DNA of 12,145 nt, taken from contig JACQHN010000351.1 of assembly GCA_016199015.1 (NCBI GenBank), forward strand, positions 1 through 12,145, read 5' to 3'. The notes under the pieces are model-generated. The model saw nothing but the letters and a program-made list of their open reading frames with translations, did not search any database and was not told where the DNA came from. Each line of letters starts with the position of its first letter. Position 1 is the stretch's first letter. This DNA is from Nitrospira defluvii (GTDB taxonomy: Bacteria; Nitrospirota; Nitrospiria; Nitrospirales; Nitrospiraceae). The translations under genes were made by a program, and so were the position numbers. This document shows positions 1 to 6,279 of this stretch, in pieces.

Positions 1-77
1 CCGGCCTTCTTCGCCGCCTCATAAACCGTATCGCCCGGCGACGCCACCACGAGACGATTGTTAATGGACAATTTCAT
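1..77 (-). CDS. fdsA: Formate dehydrogenase alpha subunit, N-terminal fragment (runs off the window)
   Basis: Only the first 25 codons are present. The protein begins MKLSINNRLVVASPGDTVYE, then AAKKA, which is the usual start of the ferredoxin-like [2Fe-2S] domain shared by NuoG, HoxU and the large subunit of NAD-dependent formate dehydrogenases. The start is supported by GGTGATC (complement of 84-90), a 7-nt match to the extended anti-Shine-Dalgarno, 6 nt before the ATG. The gene follows fdsB and fdsG on the same strand, so the molybdenum/tungsten catalytic subunit FdsA, which oxidises formate to CO2, is the best guess. HoxU of an NAD-reducing hydrogenase would start similarly; the formate-type fdsB neighbour argues against it. 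The cluster-binding cysteines and the catalytic part lie outside the window. Confidence 0.75.
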   Translation of the reverse strand, partial: MKLSINNRLVVASPGDTVYEAAKKA

Positions 78-162
78 AGGATGGATCACCGAGTCAGTGA
101 GTCAGCTTGCAATGATGCACTGGTGCAATGATTCACTGTTGAATACATCAGACCCCGACTTT

Positions 163-192
163 CCATACGCTATACGCCATCAGCCATACGTT
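163..192. repeat. Dispersed short repeat, GCCATACGC/GCCATCAGC family, in the fdsB-fdsA spacer
   Basis: The 121-bp spacer between fdsB and fdsA contains CCATACGCTATACGCCATCA followed by GCCATACG. The same words recur in the 5901-6279 spacer (6005-6029, inverted at 6101-6125, and 6183-6211). The copy stops about 7 bp before the fdsB stop codon. The remainder of the spacer has a small hairpin, TGCAC-TG-GTGCA (116-127), flanked by direct copies of GCAATGAT. This is a dispersed intergenic element, not a coding sequence. Confidence 0.7.
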
Positions 193-198
193 CCCGGT

Positions 199-1689
199 TC
201 ACTGCCCGAGCCGGTTCCGAAACTCAGCCGGGAAATGTTCGATGGCCGTCAACACGGGATAGGGCGCACGCCCGCCGAGTGCGCAGAGGCTGGCCACCTT
301 CATCGTCTCCCCCAAGTCTTCCAGTAGGAGAAGGTCGTCGACCGTTCCGCTACCGGCCTGAATCCGTTCGAGAATTTCGACGCCCCGGACGGACCCGATG
401 CGGCAAGGCGTGCATTTGCCGCAGGATTCATGGGCGGTAAAGGCCATGAAATGCCGCGCCAGGTCCGCCATATCGGTCTGGTGGTCGTACACGACGATGC
501 CGCCGTGCCCCAGCACTGCACCGGCCTCAGCGAACGCCTCATAACAAATTGGAATGTCCAGTTGTGAAGCAGGGAACAGACTGCCGAGCGGCCCACCAAC
601 CTGCACGGCCTTGAACCGCGCACCCGGCGCCATGCCTCCGCCGAATTGATCCAACACCTGGCGCAAACTCAGCCCGAATGGCACCTCCACCAACCCCGGC
701 TGCTTCACCCGACCACCGAGCTGCAAGGCCATCGTGCCGCGCGACTGTTCGGTGCCGAGCGCGGCGTGCCAAGCCCCGCCGCGCGACAGAATCTGAGGGA
801 TGGTCGCGAAGGTCAGGACGTTGCTGACGATGGTCGGGCGTCCAAACAAGCCGGACTGGGCTGGATAGGGCGGTCTCGCACGGACGACTCCCCGCTTTCC
901 TTCGAGCGATTCCAACAGAGCCGTCTCTTCTCCGCAGACATAGGAGCCAGCCCCCTCGACCACCTCGATCGGGAAGAACTCCCCGTCCAATTCTAACCAC
1001 TCCGCTTCATCAGCCTCGTGAATGGCCGCACGCAAGGTCACCGCCGCAGCCGGGTACTCCTGCCGGCAATAGACATAACCCCGGCTTGCTCCGATGGCTC
1101 GGGCGCAGATCAACATCCCTTCCAGCAATCTGAAGGGATCACCTTCCAAGATCATGCGATCGCAATAGGTGCCGGCATCGCCTTCGTCGGCATTCGCCAC
1201 CACGTACTTCTCGTCGGCCTCTGTTTGTTGCGCCACCTGCCACTTGTTCCAGACAGGAAAAGCCGCCCCGCCCCGACCACGCACTCGCGAAATTTTCAGT
1301 TCTTCGATGATGGCGTCTGGCTCCATCTGCAGCGCCTTTTCAAGCCCCTGTAGCCCGCCGCGTGCCTGGTATTCGTCTAGGGCCAAAGGCTCCGTCTCAC
1401 CGAAATTGGCAAAGGTGAACCGAGTTTGTTGCGCCAGAAACGGAATGGACCGTACTGGTGTGCCGCCTGTGCCGGAAAGGATGGACGGCAGGTCTTCCGG
1501 CGTGACGTTGAACCAGGCCAGGCGACCGTCAGGGCTGTCACGCTCCACCATCGGTTCGAGGAAAAACGCACCGCGCGAAGAGGTTCGAATGAGTTGTGCT
1601 TCAGGACGGTCCGACCAGGCGTCTGCCAAAAGGCCGGCCCCGGCGGCTCGTGCCGACGTATCGTTGGAGAGGTAGAGGCGCACGGCCAT
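199..1689 (-). CDS. fdsB: NAD-dependent formate dehydrogenase beta subunit (NuoF-like, FMN/NAD and [4Fe-4S])
   Basis: This 496-aa protein is the diaphorase subunit that passes electrons from formate to NAD+ in the cytoplasm. Residues 1-100 form the N-terminal extension typical of FdsB (MAVRLYLSNDTSA, then SSRGAFFLEPMVE). The NuoF core follows: RGRGGAAFP (137-145), the FMN/NAD motif NADEGDAGTYCDR (166-178) and GAGSYVCGEETALLES (246-261). The C-terminal [4Fe-4S] ligands are Cys423, Cys426 and Cys429 in ESCGKCTPC, plus Cys469 in SLCALGG. The ending PYPVLTAIEHFPAEF is formate dehydrogenase type; complex I NuoF and hydrogenase HoxF differ there. A longer frame reaches 1764, but its extra 25 residues are translated from a dispersed repeat. 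The ATG at 1689 has GGTGA 2 nt upstream and gives the normal N-terminus. All key residues are intact. Confidence 0.93.
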   Translation of the reverse strand: MAVRLYLSNDTSARAAGAGLLADAWSDRPEAQLIRTSSRGAFFLEPMVERDSPDGRLAWFNVTPEDLPSILSGTGGTPVRSIPFLAQQTRFTFANFGETEPLALDEYQARGGLQGLEKALQMEPDAIIEELKISRVRGRGGAAFPVWNKWQVAQQTEADEKYVVANADEGDAGTYCDRMILEGDPFRLLEGMLICARAIGASRGYVYCRQEYPAAAVTLRAAIHEADEAEWLELDGEFFPIEVVEGAGSYVCGEETALLESLEGKRGVVRARPPYPAQSGLFGRPTIVSNVLTFATIPQILSRGGAWHAALGTEQSRGTMALQLGGRVKQPGLVEVPFGLSLRQVLDQFGGGMAPGARFKAVQVGGPLGSLFPASQLDIPICYEAFAEAGAVLGHGGIVVYDHQTDMADLARHFMAFTAHESCGKCTPCRIGSVRGVEILERIQAGSGTVDDLLLLEDLGETMKVASLCALGGRAPYPVLTAIEHFPAEFRNRLGQ

Positions 1690-1710
1690 ACTCACCGAAA
1701 ATGGTGAATT

Positions 1711-1803
1711 ATGAATGCTGAATGATGAATTCCAGGAATGCATCCGAATGTTGGGGCGGGTCATGTCTCATTTCACATTCAGCATTCATCATTCAGCACT
1801 CAT
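1711..1803. repeat. Inverted repeat, ATTCATCATTCAGCA family, in the fdsG-fdsB spacer
   Basis: TGCTGAATGATGAAT at 1716-1730 is perfectly complementary to ATTCATCATTCAGCA at 1784-1798. After one mismatch the pairing continues for four more bases (1711-1714 with 1800-1803), so 19 of 20 positions pair around a 53-nt loop. The right arm lies in a run of related words (ATTCAGC, ATTCATC, ATTCAGC). The element occupies most of the 117-bp gap and would form a long AU-rich hairpin in the fds mRNA. ATTCATCATT recurs at 2341-2350 in front of fdsG. Confidence 0.8.
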
Positions 1804-1806
1804 TAT

Positions 1807-2268
1807 TTATTTATATCGCTCCAACAAGACTTCGATCTGCTGAGGGAGCACACGGCCATACAGGTCGCGGTCGATAATCATGGTGGGAGCCACGGCGCAA
1901 TTCCCCGCGCATGACATGGCGTCCAGCGTAAACTTTCCGCCCGCCGCAGTCTCGCCCACATCAATGCGCAGACAATCTTGTAGTGCTCGCAACAGGCGGC
2001 CGCACCCGTTGGCAAAGCAGGACTCGCCCATGCAGATACGGATCAGATGCCGGCCCGGAGCAGTTACACGTAGATCCGGGTAATAGGACAGGACCCCGGC
2101 GACCTGTGCGGTCGTCGTGCCCAGGGTATGGGCGATCTCGGGAACCGCTTCGAGCGGCACATGGCCGAGTTTCTCCTGCAGGACCAGCAGCGCCTGAAGA
2201 ATATTGGGCGGCTCGCTCTGAACCTGCTGGAGAATCCCTTTCACCTGCTCGTGCATAGGAATACTCAT
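1807..2268 (-). CDS. fdsG: NAD-dependent formate dehydrogenase gamma subunit (NuoE-like [2Fe-2S] protein)
   Basis: This 153-aa protein belongs to the NuoE/FdsG thioredoxin-like [2Fe-2S] family and has the normal length. The ligands are visible as CMGESC (Cys79, Cys84) and CAGNC (Cys120, Cys124), that is CX4C and CX3C. The N-terminal helical part (HEQVKGILQ to LSYYPDL, roughly residues 6-65) also fits. FdsG sits beside FdsB and helps carry electrons between the formate-oxidising subunit and the FMN/NAD site. It is the first gene of the minus-strand set fdsG-fdsB-fdsA. The start is slightly uncertain: GAGAGGGA precedes the ATG at 2268 very closely, and an in-frame ATG four codons later (2256) has the same purine run at a longer distance. 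HoxE is an alternative name for such proteins, but the formate-type fdsB makes FdsG more likely. Confidence 0.9.
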   Translation of the reverse strand: MSIPMHEQVKGILQQVQSEPPNILQALLVLQEKLGHVPLEAVPEIAHTLGTTTAQVAGVLSYYPDLRVTAPGRHLIRICMGESCFANGCGRLLRALQDCLRIDVGETAAGGKFTLDAMSCAGNCAVAPTMIIDRDLYGRVLPQQIEVLLERYK

Positions 2269-2313
2269 TCCCTCTCTCGCCGTTGATCTTTTGTATCTCG
2301 CACAAATGTTCAG

Positions 2314-2364
2314 TGCTCAATGTTCAATGCTCGATTGAACATTCATCATTGAAAATTGAGCATT
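2314..2364. repeat. Nested hairpin in the spacer upstream of fdsG
   Basis: AATGTTCAAT (2319-2328) and ATTGAACATT (2334-2343) form a perfect 10-bp stem around the 5-nt loop GCTCG. A surrounding pair, TGCTCAAT (2314-2321) and ATTGAGCA (2355-2362), can form an alternative or outer stem. The block contains ATTCATCATT (2341-2350), which links it to the repeat in the fdsG-fdsB gap. It lies in the fdsG leader, downstream of the 2412-3779 gene. There is no convincing T-run, so I do not call it a standard terminator. Confidence 0.65.
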
Positions 2365-2411
2365 TCTCGCAAAGCTAATGGCGCTTCACGTTTCATGAAA
2401 AATGCTTCACC

Positions 2412-3779
2412 TCAGCAGAGCCCCACATGGGCACGAAGCTTGTTATAGTCGAAGGCAGCCACCCCCGTACGAAGGAGGCCCAGATCGGTTCGTTCCATTT
2501 CATCGATGAGCGCCGCAACCTGTGTGCGTCCCGCTGGAGTTGTCATCATGTGGCGAGGAGTTTCGCTGCCCAACGTCGGGGCCTCTCGATCCGCCCACTC
2601 GAGATACACCGTTTCGAGAAAGGCGCTGACCAACGTCCGATCCTCTTCATCGATCACCAGCAAGGTGAGCGGCTCATCGGCGGACAATTCCTCCTGGGTC
2701 ACCTGACGAGTCGGAGGTTGCATCGCTTCGCCGCGGAAGCGCAATGAGAATCCGAAGGTGGCCGCCAGGCTATGCTTGATCGCATCAAGCCGTTCCCGCG
2801 AGTCACATTCGAGGAACAATTGCGTCGCGGTCACGGTCACTCTCCCGGCCAGCACTCCAGCCGAGGCCCCCTTTTTGAGGCGCTGAACAAATCGGCGTAC
2901 GTTCTTCGAACGCACGGCTCCTTCCGGCTGGACCGGAGCCTCCTCCCAGCCTTCCAGCCCGCCCATGCTTCCGGCAAGGTGTGAAAACTCCTGATGGTCA
3001 TAGAGCGCCATGACGTAGAAGTAGGGCTCTCCGTCTGTCGTCCGATACCGAATCTCCTTCACGGCTTCCAGCAACGCGGCCAAACGCATTCGTGCAAAAT
3101 TCCTCAACAGCAGATGCCCAAACCGTTTGGCGAATTCCGGCCAATCGCCGAGTTCGAATGATCCTCCCCCAGCTTCCATCTCACGACGCTCTTGAGCGGT
3201 GGTCTCATACAGCGCCCGGGCATCCTGCGCCGACAGCACCAGCACCGGCCCCGCGACCACGGCCAGAGTGCTTTCCGGGTCACCGGGTTCTCGAACGAGA
3301 CGGGTGAACAACACCTCCCCCGCCTGCTCGTCCTGACCCAGGCTTTCAGCCGGAATCTCATAGACCCGCCCGTTTCCGATCGACCGCGCGCATCGACGCG
3401 CCGCCCCAGTCTCCTGCGGCAATAGTTCGACCAGATCCATATAGGAGTGCTTGAGCGGATCCAGCCAGACCCGTTCTTCTTCGGGGATATGCTCGGTAAT
3501 GACGTCGCGGAGTTGCTCGATCAGGGTTAGCTGGCCATCTTCCGGATAGAAGTCGGCATACAACAGCAAATCGGCAAGTTCAACTTCTTCCGGCAGGGGC
3601 GACAGGGGTGCTTGGATCCCCAGCTCGACATACACTTGCAAAGCCCGCGCGAAGGCGATCCGGCGCTGCAGGGCAAAGCCTGGCGCCATCGAGAGACGAT
3701 CGAGTCTCGTCAGCACGCTATCCAGGTCCTTGGTGATCGGCACCGATCGTCCGACGACCCGTTCATTCGCGAGCTTCAT
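2412..3779 (-). CDS. Uncharacterised 455-aa protein with MbcA/ParS (DUF2384)-like C-terminal domain
   Basis: I do not recognise the full protein. Residues 385-454 resemble the MbcA/ParS/Xre antitoxin C-terminal (toxin-binding type) domain as it occurs at the end of larger SEC-C-associated proteins: W395, then PTLGSETPRHMMTTPAGR (401-418), a helix to about 430, and the ending YNKLRAHVGL. Residues 313-351 (VTVTATQLFLECDSRERLDA onward) and 156-183 (VLFTRLVRE, later AGPVLVLS) also look like those proteins, but no SEC-C zinc motif is visible. It appears soluble and has no signal peptide. The frame is open upstream to 3866, but the ATG at 3779 has GGAGG (complement of 3786-3790) 6 nt upstream and overlaps the end of the DUF2934 gene by 17 bp, which implies translational coupling. 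It is the last gene of the Usp/cupredoxin operon. The family assignment is inference; the gene itself is clear. Confidence 0.82.
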   Translation of the reverse strand: MKLANERVVGRSVPITKDLDSVLTRLDRLSMAPGFALQRRIAFARALQVYVELGIQAPLSPLPEEVELADLLLYADFYPEDGQLTLIEQLRDVITEHIPEEERVWLDPLKHSYMDLVELLPQETGAARRCARSIGNGRVYEIPAESLGQDEQAGEVLFTRLVREPGDPESTLAVVAGPVLVLSAQDARALYETTAQERREMEAGGGSFELGDWPEFAKRFGHLLLRNFARMRLAALLEAVKEIRYRTTDGEPYFYVMALYDHQEFSHLAGSMGGLEGWEEAPVQPEGAVRSKNVRRFVQRLKKGASAGVLAGRVTVTATQLFLECDSRERLDAIKHSLAATFGFSLRFRGEAMQPPTRQVTQEELSADEPLTLLVIDEEDRTLVSAFLETVYLEWADREAPTLGSETPRHMMTTPAGRTQVAALIDEMERTDLGLLRTGVAAFDYNKLRAHVGLC

Positions 3780-3987
3780 GGATTTCCTCCATGACCATCG
3801 CTTCTGCGTCCAGCCAATCCTGGAGCGCATGCCCTTCACGATACCCACGCGCCCGCCACAGCTCATGCGCCTTCTGCGAAATACGCTCCCACATCCCGTC
3901 TGGCAGCTCGATCGTACTCGTCCCGGACCGGCCTGTCACTTGGGGCTTCGACTTTCCAATGGGCTGTTTCTTGGCTGACGTTTTCAT
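3763..3987 (-). CDS. DUF2934 domain small protein
   Basis: This is a 74-aa cytoplasmic protein. Residues 29-70 (GMWERISQKAHELWRARGYR, then EGHALQDWLDAEAMV) match the DUF2934 pattern of an Arg/Ala-rich helix, the word 'A-ELW--RG', and 'W--AE'. The N-terminal 25 residues are basic and probably disordered (KTSAKKQPIGKSKPQ). AAAGGAG lies 6 nt before the ATG, a strong ribosome binding site. The gene starts 29 nt after the tandem Usp gene and ends inside the next gene, so it belongs to the same mRNA. DUF2934 proteins are common in environmental bacteria, often near stress genes, but have no established function. Confidence 0.88.
   Translation of the reverse strand: MKTSAKKQPIGKSKPQVTGRSGTSTIELPDGMWERISQKAHELWRARGYREGHALQDWLDAEAMVMEEIHEARE
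3786..3790 (-). promoter_or_regulatory. Shine-Dalgarno GGAGG that fixes the start of the 455-aa gene
   Basis: GGAGG lies 6 nt before the ATG at 3779, inside the last codons of the DUF2934 gene. It is the reason for choosing this start over the longer open frame to 3866, whose N-terminus would overlap the DUF2934 coding sequence for about 100 bp. Confidence 0.8.
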
Positions 3988-4016
3988 GGGAGACTCCTTT
4001 AAGTTAGGCCGATTGG

Positions 4017-4955
4017 TTACGGACCCCCCAGGGGCACCACGCGTTGATAGTCCACACCGAAATCGAACTGACGTACCGTGAGGACCGGACAGGCCGCATG
4101 ACGCAGCATGGCGCCGGCGATGCTGCCGACGAGGATATGAGAGAGTCCGCGCCTGCCGTGGGTGCCCATGATCATCAGGTCATAGCCATGCTGGGTGACG
4201 TATGAAGTGATCGAATCGACCGGCACCCCTGGCTTGAGCACATGATCGGTGTTGACGCCGTATGACGTCAGACAGGCGGCCAGTATGGTCAGGCGTTCTT
4301 CCAGGTATTCTCGCTGGCGTTTCCATTCCTTCGCATGGCTCAAACTGAAATCCAATCCATAGGCGACCGGTTCCATGGCATGGAGAATCGTGACCGAGGC
4401 TCCGAGGTGTTTGGCGAACTGCGTGGCGTATTCCAGGGCATCGAGCGAGCAACTGGAGAGGTCGATGGGGACCACGATCCGTTCGATGCTTCCGATTGCC
4501 GTGGCGCCCGCCTCACCCTTGTCAGCCTTCACGGCCAAGACCGGGCAAGGCGCCGTGCGCACGACCCGCTCGGCGGTGCTGCCGATCAAGACATGATCGA
4601 GTCCGGTGCGTCCATGCGTTCCCACCACCAACAGGTCCGCCGCCGTGGTTTGGGCAACCGTTTGGACGGCCTGGCTGGGAATGCCGATCTCGATGCGCGT
4701 CGTGATCTCTTGTCCGTTTCCCTTTATGCGCGCCTGAACCGCCTCCAACTGACGAGTCGCTTCCGCCCGCACATGATCCAGATACATTTTGTTGACGGTA
4801 TAATCCGGATCCATCCCAGGATAGAATTCCAGGACGGTCATCACACAAAGCTCCGCCTTCCACGCCGCCGCCAGAGTCCCGGCGTACGCCATCGCTCGAT
4901 CTGCGCAGGCTGAAAAATCTGTCGCGAAGAGAATTCGCTTCACCAGGGGGGCCAT
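4017..4955 (-). CDS. Tandem universal stress protein (two UspA domains)
   Basis: This 312-aa cytoplasmic protein is two complete UspA (adenine-nucleotide alpha hydrolase fold) domains joined by a short linker near residues 143-155. Domain 1 begins VKRILFATDFS and has the ATP loop G-X2-G-X9-G-S in GTHGRTGLDHVLIGST (112-127). Domain 2 begins IERIVVPIDLS and has GTHGRRGLSHILVGSI (264-279). Both loops are intact, so both halves should bind ATP. Tandem Usps act in survival under starvation, redox or energy stress; the exact signal here is unknown. The ATG lies 3 bp after the cupredoxin stop codon, and a GGAGG at the end of that gene precedes it by 11 nt, so the two are probably co-translated. The C-terminal tail after about residue 296 (FDFGVDYQRVVPLGGP) is extra to the domain. 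Confidence 0.93.
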   Translation of the reverse strand: MAPLVKRILFATDFSACADRAMAYAGTLAAAWKAELCVMTVLEFYPGMDPDYTVNKMYLDHVRAEATRQLEAVQARIKGNGQEITTRIEIGIPSQAVQTVAQTTAADLLVVGTHGRTGLDHVLIGSTAERVVRTAPCPVLAVKADKGEAGATAIGSIERIVVPIDLSSCSLDALEYATQFAKHLGASVTILHAMEPVAYGLDFSLSHAKEWKRQREYLEERLTILAACLTSYGVNTDHVLKPGVPVDSITSYVTQHGYDLMIMGTHGRRGLSHILVGSIAGAMLRHAACPVLTVRQFDFGVDYQRVVPLGGP

Positions 4956-4958
4956 GAC

Positions 4959-5387
4959 TCAGACCGCCTCCACGTTCAAGAGCAGCAGTTCGCCCTTCAT
5001 GTTCGGATGGATGGAACAACGGAATTCATGCCGGCCCGGCCGGTCCATAGTGAATCGAATCACAGCTGTTTTCTTCGCATCTAAAAACAGCCCGCCGATG
5101 CCCTTGCCATAAGAGACGATCCCCCCGGATTCAACTCGCGTCTGAACGCCGTCAAACATGCTCGAGCCGAAATCATGGCGCTCCTGATCCTGATTTGTGA
5201 TGGCAATCACCGTCGCGACGCCCAGCCGGAGCGGAATCTGCTTGGTGAGGAAAGTAAAGTCCTTGATCGTCACCTCGATCCGCTGCTCCGCCTGAGCCCC
5301 GCCCTGCGAACAGAGCGCCAAGACGAAACAGGCCGCCAACCACAACCGTCTCCCGCTCAACACCTCCCGCACTCTCGTCACAACCAT
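4959..5387 (-). CDS. Exported cupredoxin-like copper protein
   Basis: This 142-aa protein has an N-terminal signal sequence: positive residues (RVREVLSGRR), a hydrophobic stretch LWLAACFVLALC, and a likely cleavage after AQA (residue 33). The mature part is a cupredoxin fold. The type 1 copper ligands are visible: His71 in RHDF, and Cys124, His127 and Met130 in CSIHPNMKG. Such proteins are small periplasmic electron carriers or copper binders. AGGAGG lies 5 nt before the ATG (complement of 5393-5398), a strong site that begins just after the stop codon of the upstream Usp gene (12-bp gap). A periplasmic copper protein translated between two cytoplasmic Usp genes is notable. Its redox partner cannot be seen here. 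If Cys20 or Cys26 marked a lipobox it could be a lipoprotein, but the surrounding residues do not fit well. Confidence 0.88.
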   Translation of the reverse strand: MVVTRVREVLSGRRLWLAACFVLALCSQGGAQAEQRIEVTIKDFTFLTKQIPLRLGVATVIAITNQDQERHDFGSSMFDGVQTRVESGGIVSYGKGIGGLFLDAKKTAVIRFTMDRPGRHEFRCSIHPNMKGELLLLNVEAV

Positions 5388-5399
5388 GTAGGCCTCCTT

Positions 5400-5900
5400 T
5401 TATGTATTCTTGTTCGTCCGCACCTTGGACCGTTTCGGCGGCAACGGAACGGTGAGAACCGGACAGCCCGCCGTACGAACCACCTTCTCCGCCGTGCTGC
5501 CGAAAAAAATCTTGTCGACACCGCCGAGCGCGCCCCCATAACTGCCCATCACCACCAAATCCACTCCTTCAACCCTGGCCGTTCGTGCGATTTCCTCAAA
5601 GGGGCAACCCTCCGCCAGCAGCCTCCGAATTGTTACCGCTTTCGCCTCATCCCAGGCCAGCAGCTGCCGGGCATTCAGCCTGGCGTGATGGTGCAATTGT
5701 TTCTTCTGTTTTTTGGCATCGGACGGAAGGGCTAGGCCAAGACGATTCAACGCATCCAAACTTTTCGTATCGACGACGTGGAGGAGCAGCACCTCCGCCT
5801 GAAACAATTTCGCGAACGACAGAGCAATCCGAAAGGCCTCCTCAGAGCAGGGAGAGAAATCCACCGGTACCAGGATCTTGGTGAAGAGACGGTCCGTCAT
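5400..5900 (-). CDS. Single-domain universal stress protein with altered ATP loop
   Basis: This 166-aa cytoplasmic protein is one UspA domain: FTKILVPVDFS (6-16), a helix rich in Ala/Phe, and GVDLVVMGSYGG (112-123). The terminal part is GSTAEKVVRTAGCPVLTVP (134-152), then a basic tail (KRSKVRTNKN). The usual ATP loop G-X2-G-X9-G-S is lengthened to G119-X2-G122-X11-G134-S by two residues in GGALGG, so nucleotide binding may be changed. The start chosen is the ATG at 5900, with GGAGG 4 nt upstream; a GTG one codon earlier (5903) is too close to it. This is the first gene of the five-gene minus-strand unit and probably lies next to its promoter. Confidence 0.91.
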   Translation of the reverse strand: MTDRLFTKILVPVDFSPCSEEAFRIALSFAKLFQAEVLLLHVVDTKSLDALNRLGLALPSDAKKQKKQLHHHARLNARQLLAWDEAKAVTIRRLLAEGCPFEEIARTARVEGVDLVVMGSYGGALGGVDKIFFGSTAEKVVRTAGCPVLTVPLPPKRSKVRTNKNT

Positions 5901-6004
5901 CACACCTCCGCTCGAAGCTTCTTCCCCCTACATCAGCAAAGCCGATGCCATCGGTAAGAGCTGAGAGTCGATGACAAACGGGCCAAAGTCCCTGCTTTTC
6001 ATGG

Positions 6005-6125
6005 GCCATCAGCCATACGCCATCAGCTCCCGAGCCCTCACGGGGGTGTCGTGCTACAGCCATCAGCCTCCTCCTGTAGCGGAACGCCACAGATCCCAAA
6101 GAGCTGATGGCATATGGCGAATGGC
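6005..6125. repeat. Nested imperfect palindrome (121 nt) of the GCCATACGCCATCAGC family
   Basis: The outer arms 6005-6029 and 6101-6125 pair at 22 of 25 positions; the core GCCATACGCCATCAGCT (6012-6028) faces AGCTGATGGCATATGGC (6102-6118) with one mismatch. Inside, GCTACAG (6053-6059) and CTGTAGC (6074-6080) form a perfect 7-bp stem with almost the same centre. The loop holds another CCATCAGCC. The whole could fold into one long hairpin in RNA or a cruciform in DNA, like REP/BIME or MITE-type intergenic elements. Confidence 0.75.
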
Positions 6126-6182
6126 ACAAGGAATCGGAGGCTTCTTTATTTTTGCTATAGGCTATATGCTCTTCGACTTCCG

Positions 6183-6211
6183 CTTGCCATACGCTATCAG
6201 CCATATGCTCC
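6183..6211. repeat. Further copy of the GCCATACGC/ATCAGCC repeat
   Basis: CTTGCCATACGCTATCAGCC then ATATGCTCC repeats the words found at 163-192 and 6005-6029. An approximately inverted partner, ATAGGCTATATG, lies about 20 bp to the left (starting near 6158), so this may be a second weak hairpin of the same family. Confidence 0.6.
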
Positions 6212-6279
6212 TGTTACGATGCTCCCGTCTCGAATGGCATTGCTCTTGCTGACTCAGATGATTACGAAAGGCAGGGATC

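Larger units (their letters stand above)
5901..6279. other. Divergent spacer rich in dispersed palindromic repeats
   Basis: These 379 bp separate the minus-strand Usp operon from the plus-strand 31-aa gene, and must hold promoters for both. Most of it is repeat sequence: the nested palindrome 6005-6125 and a further copy of the repeat at 6183-6211. AT-rich stretches (6141-6170, TTTATTTTTGCTATAGGCTA) could serve as promoter elements. I found no -35/-10 pair good enough to annotate on either strand. The open frames crossing it are not believable proteins. Confidence 0.6.

Noticed and set aside
1..2268. NAD-reducing hydrogenase HoxEFU instead of formate dehydrogenase
   Set aside because: FdsB-type N-terminal extension and the C-terminal SLCALGG...PVLTAIEHFPAEF favour formate dehydrogenase; no hydrogenase subunit is in view. 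The missing fdsA remainder would settle it.
2269..2400. Promoter for fdsG (TTGAGC with an AT-rich -10 near 2290)
   Set aside because: Spacing of 19 nt and a poor -10 (TACAAA); not better than chance in repeat DNA.
3780..3866. Longer N-terminus for the 455-aa protein
   Set aside because: It would overlap DUF2934 by about 100 bp, lacks the strong GGAGG, and reads MRSRIGWTQKRWSW-type out-of-frame sequence.
4335..4913. 192-aa plus-strand frame opposite the tandem Usp
   Set aside because: An antisense shadow of a well-supported gene, Arg/His-rich and without a domain.
6005..6211. CRISPR array
   Set aside because: The repeats are imperfect, inverted and irregularly spaced, and no cas gene is present.
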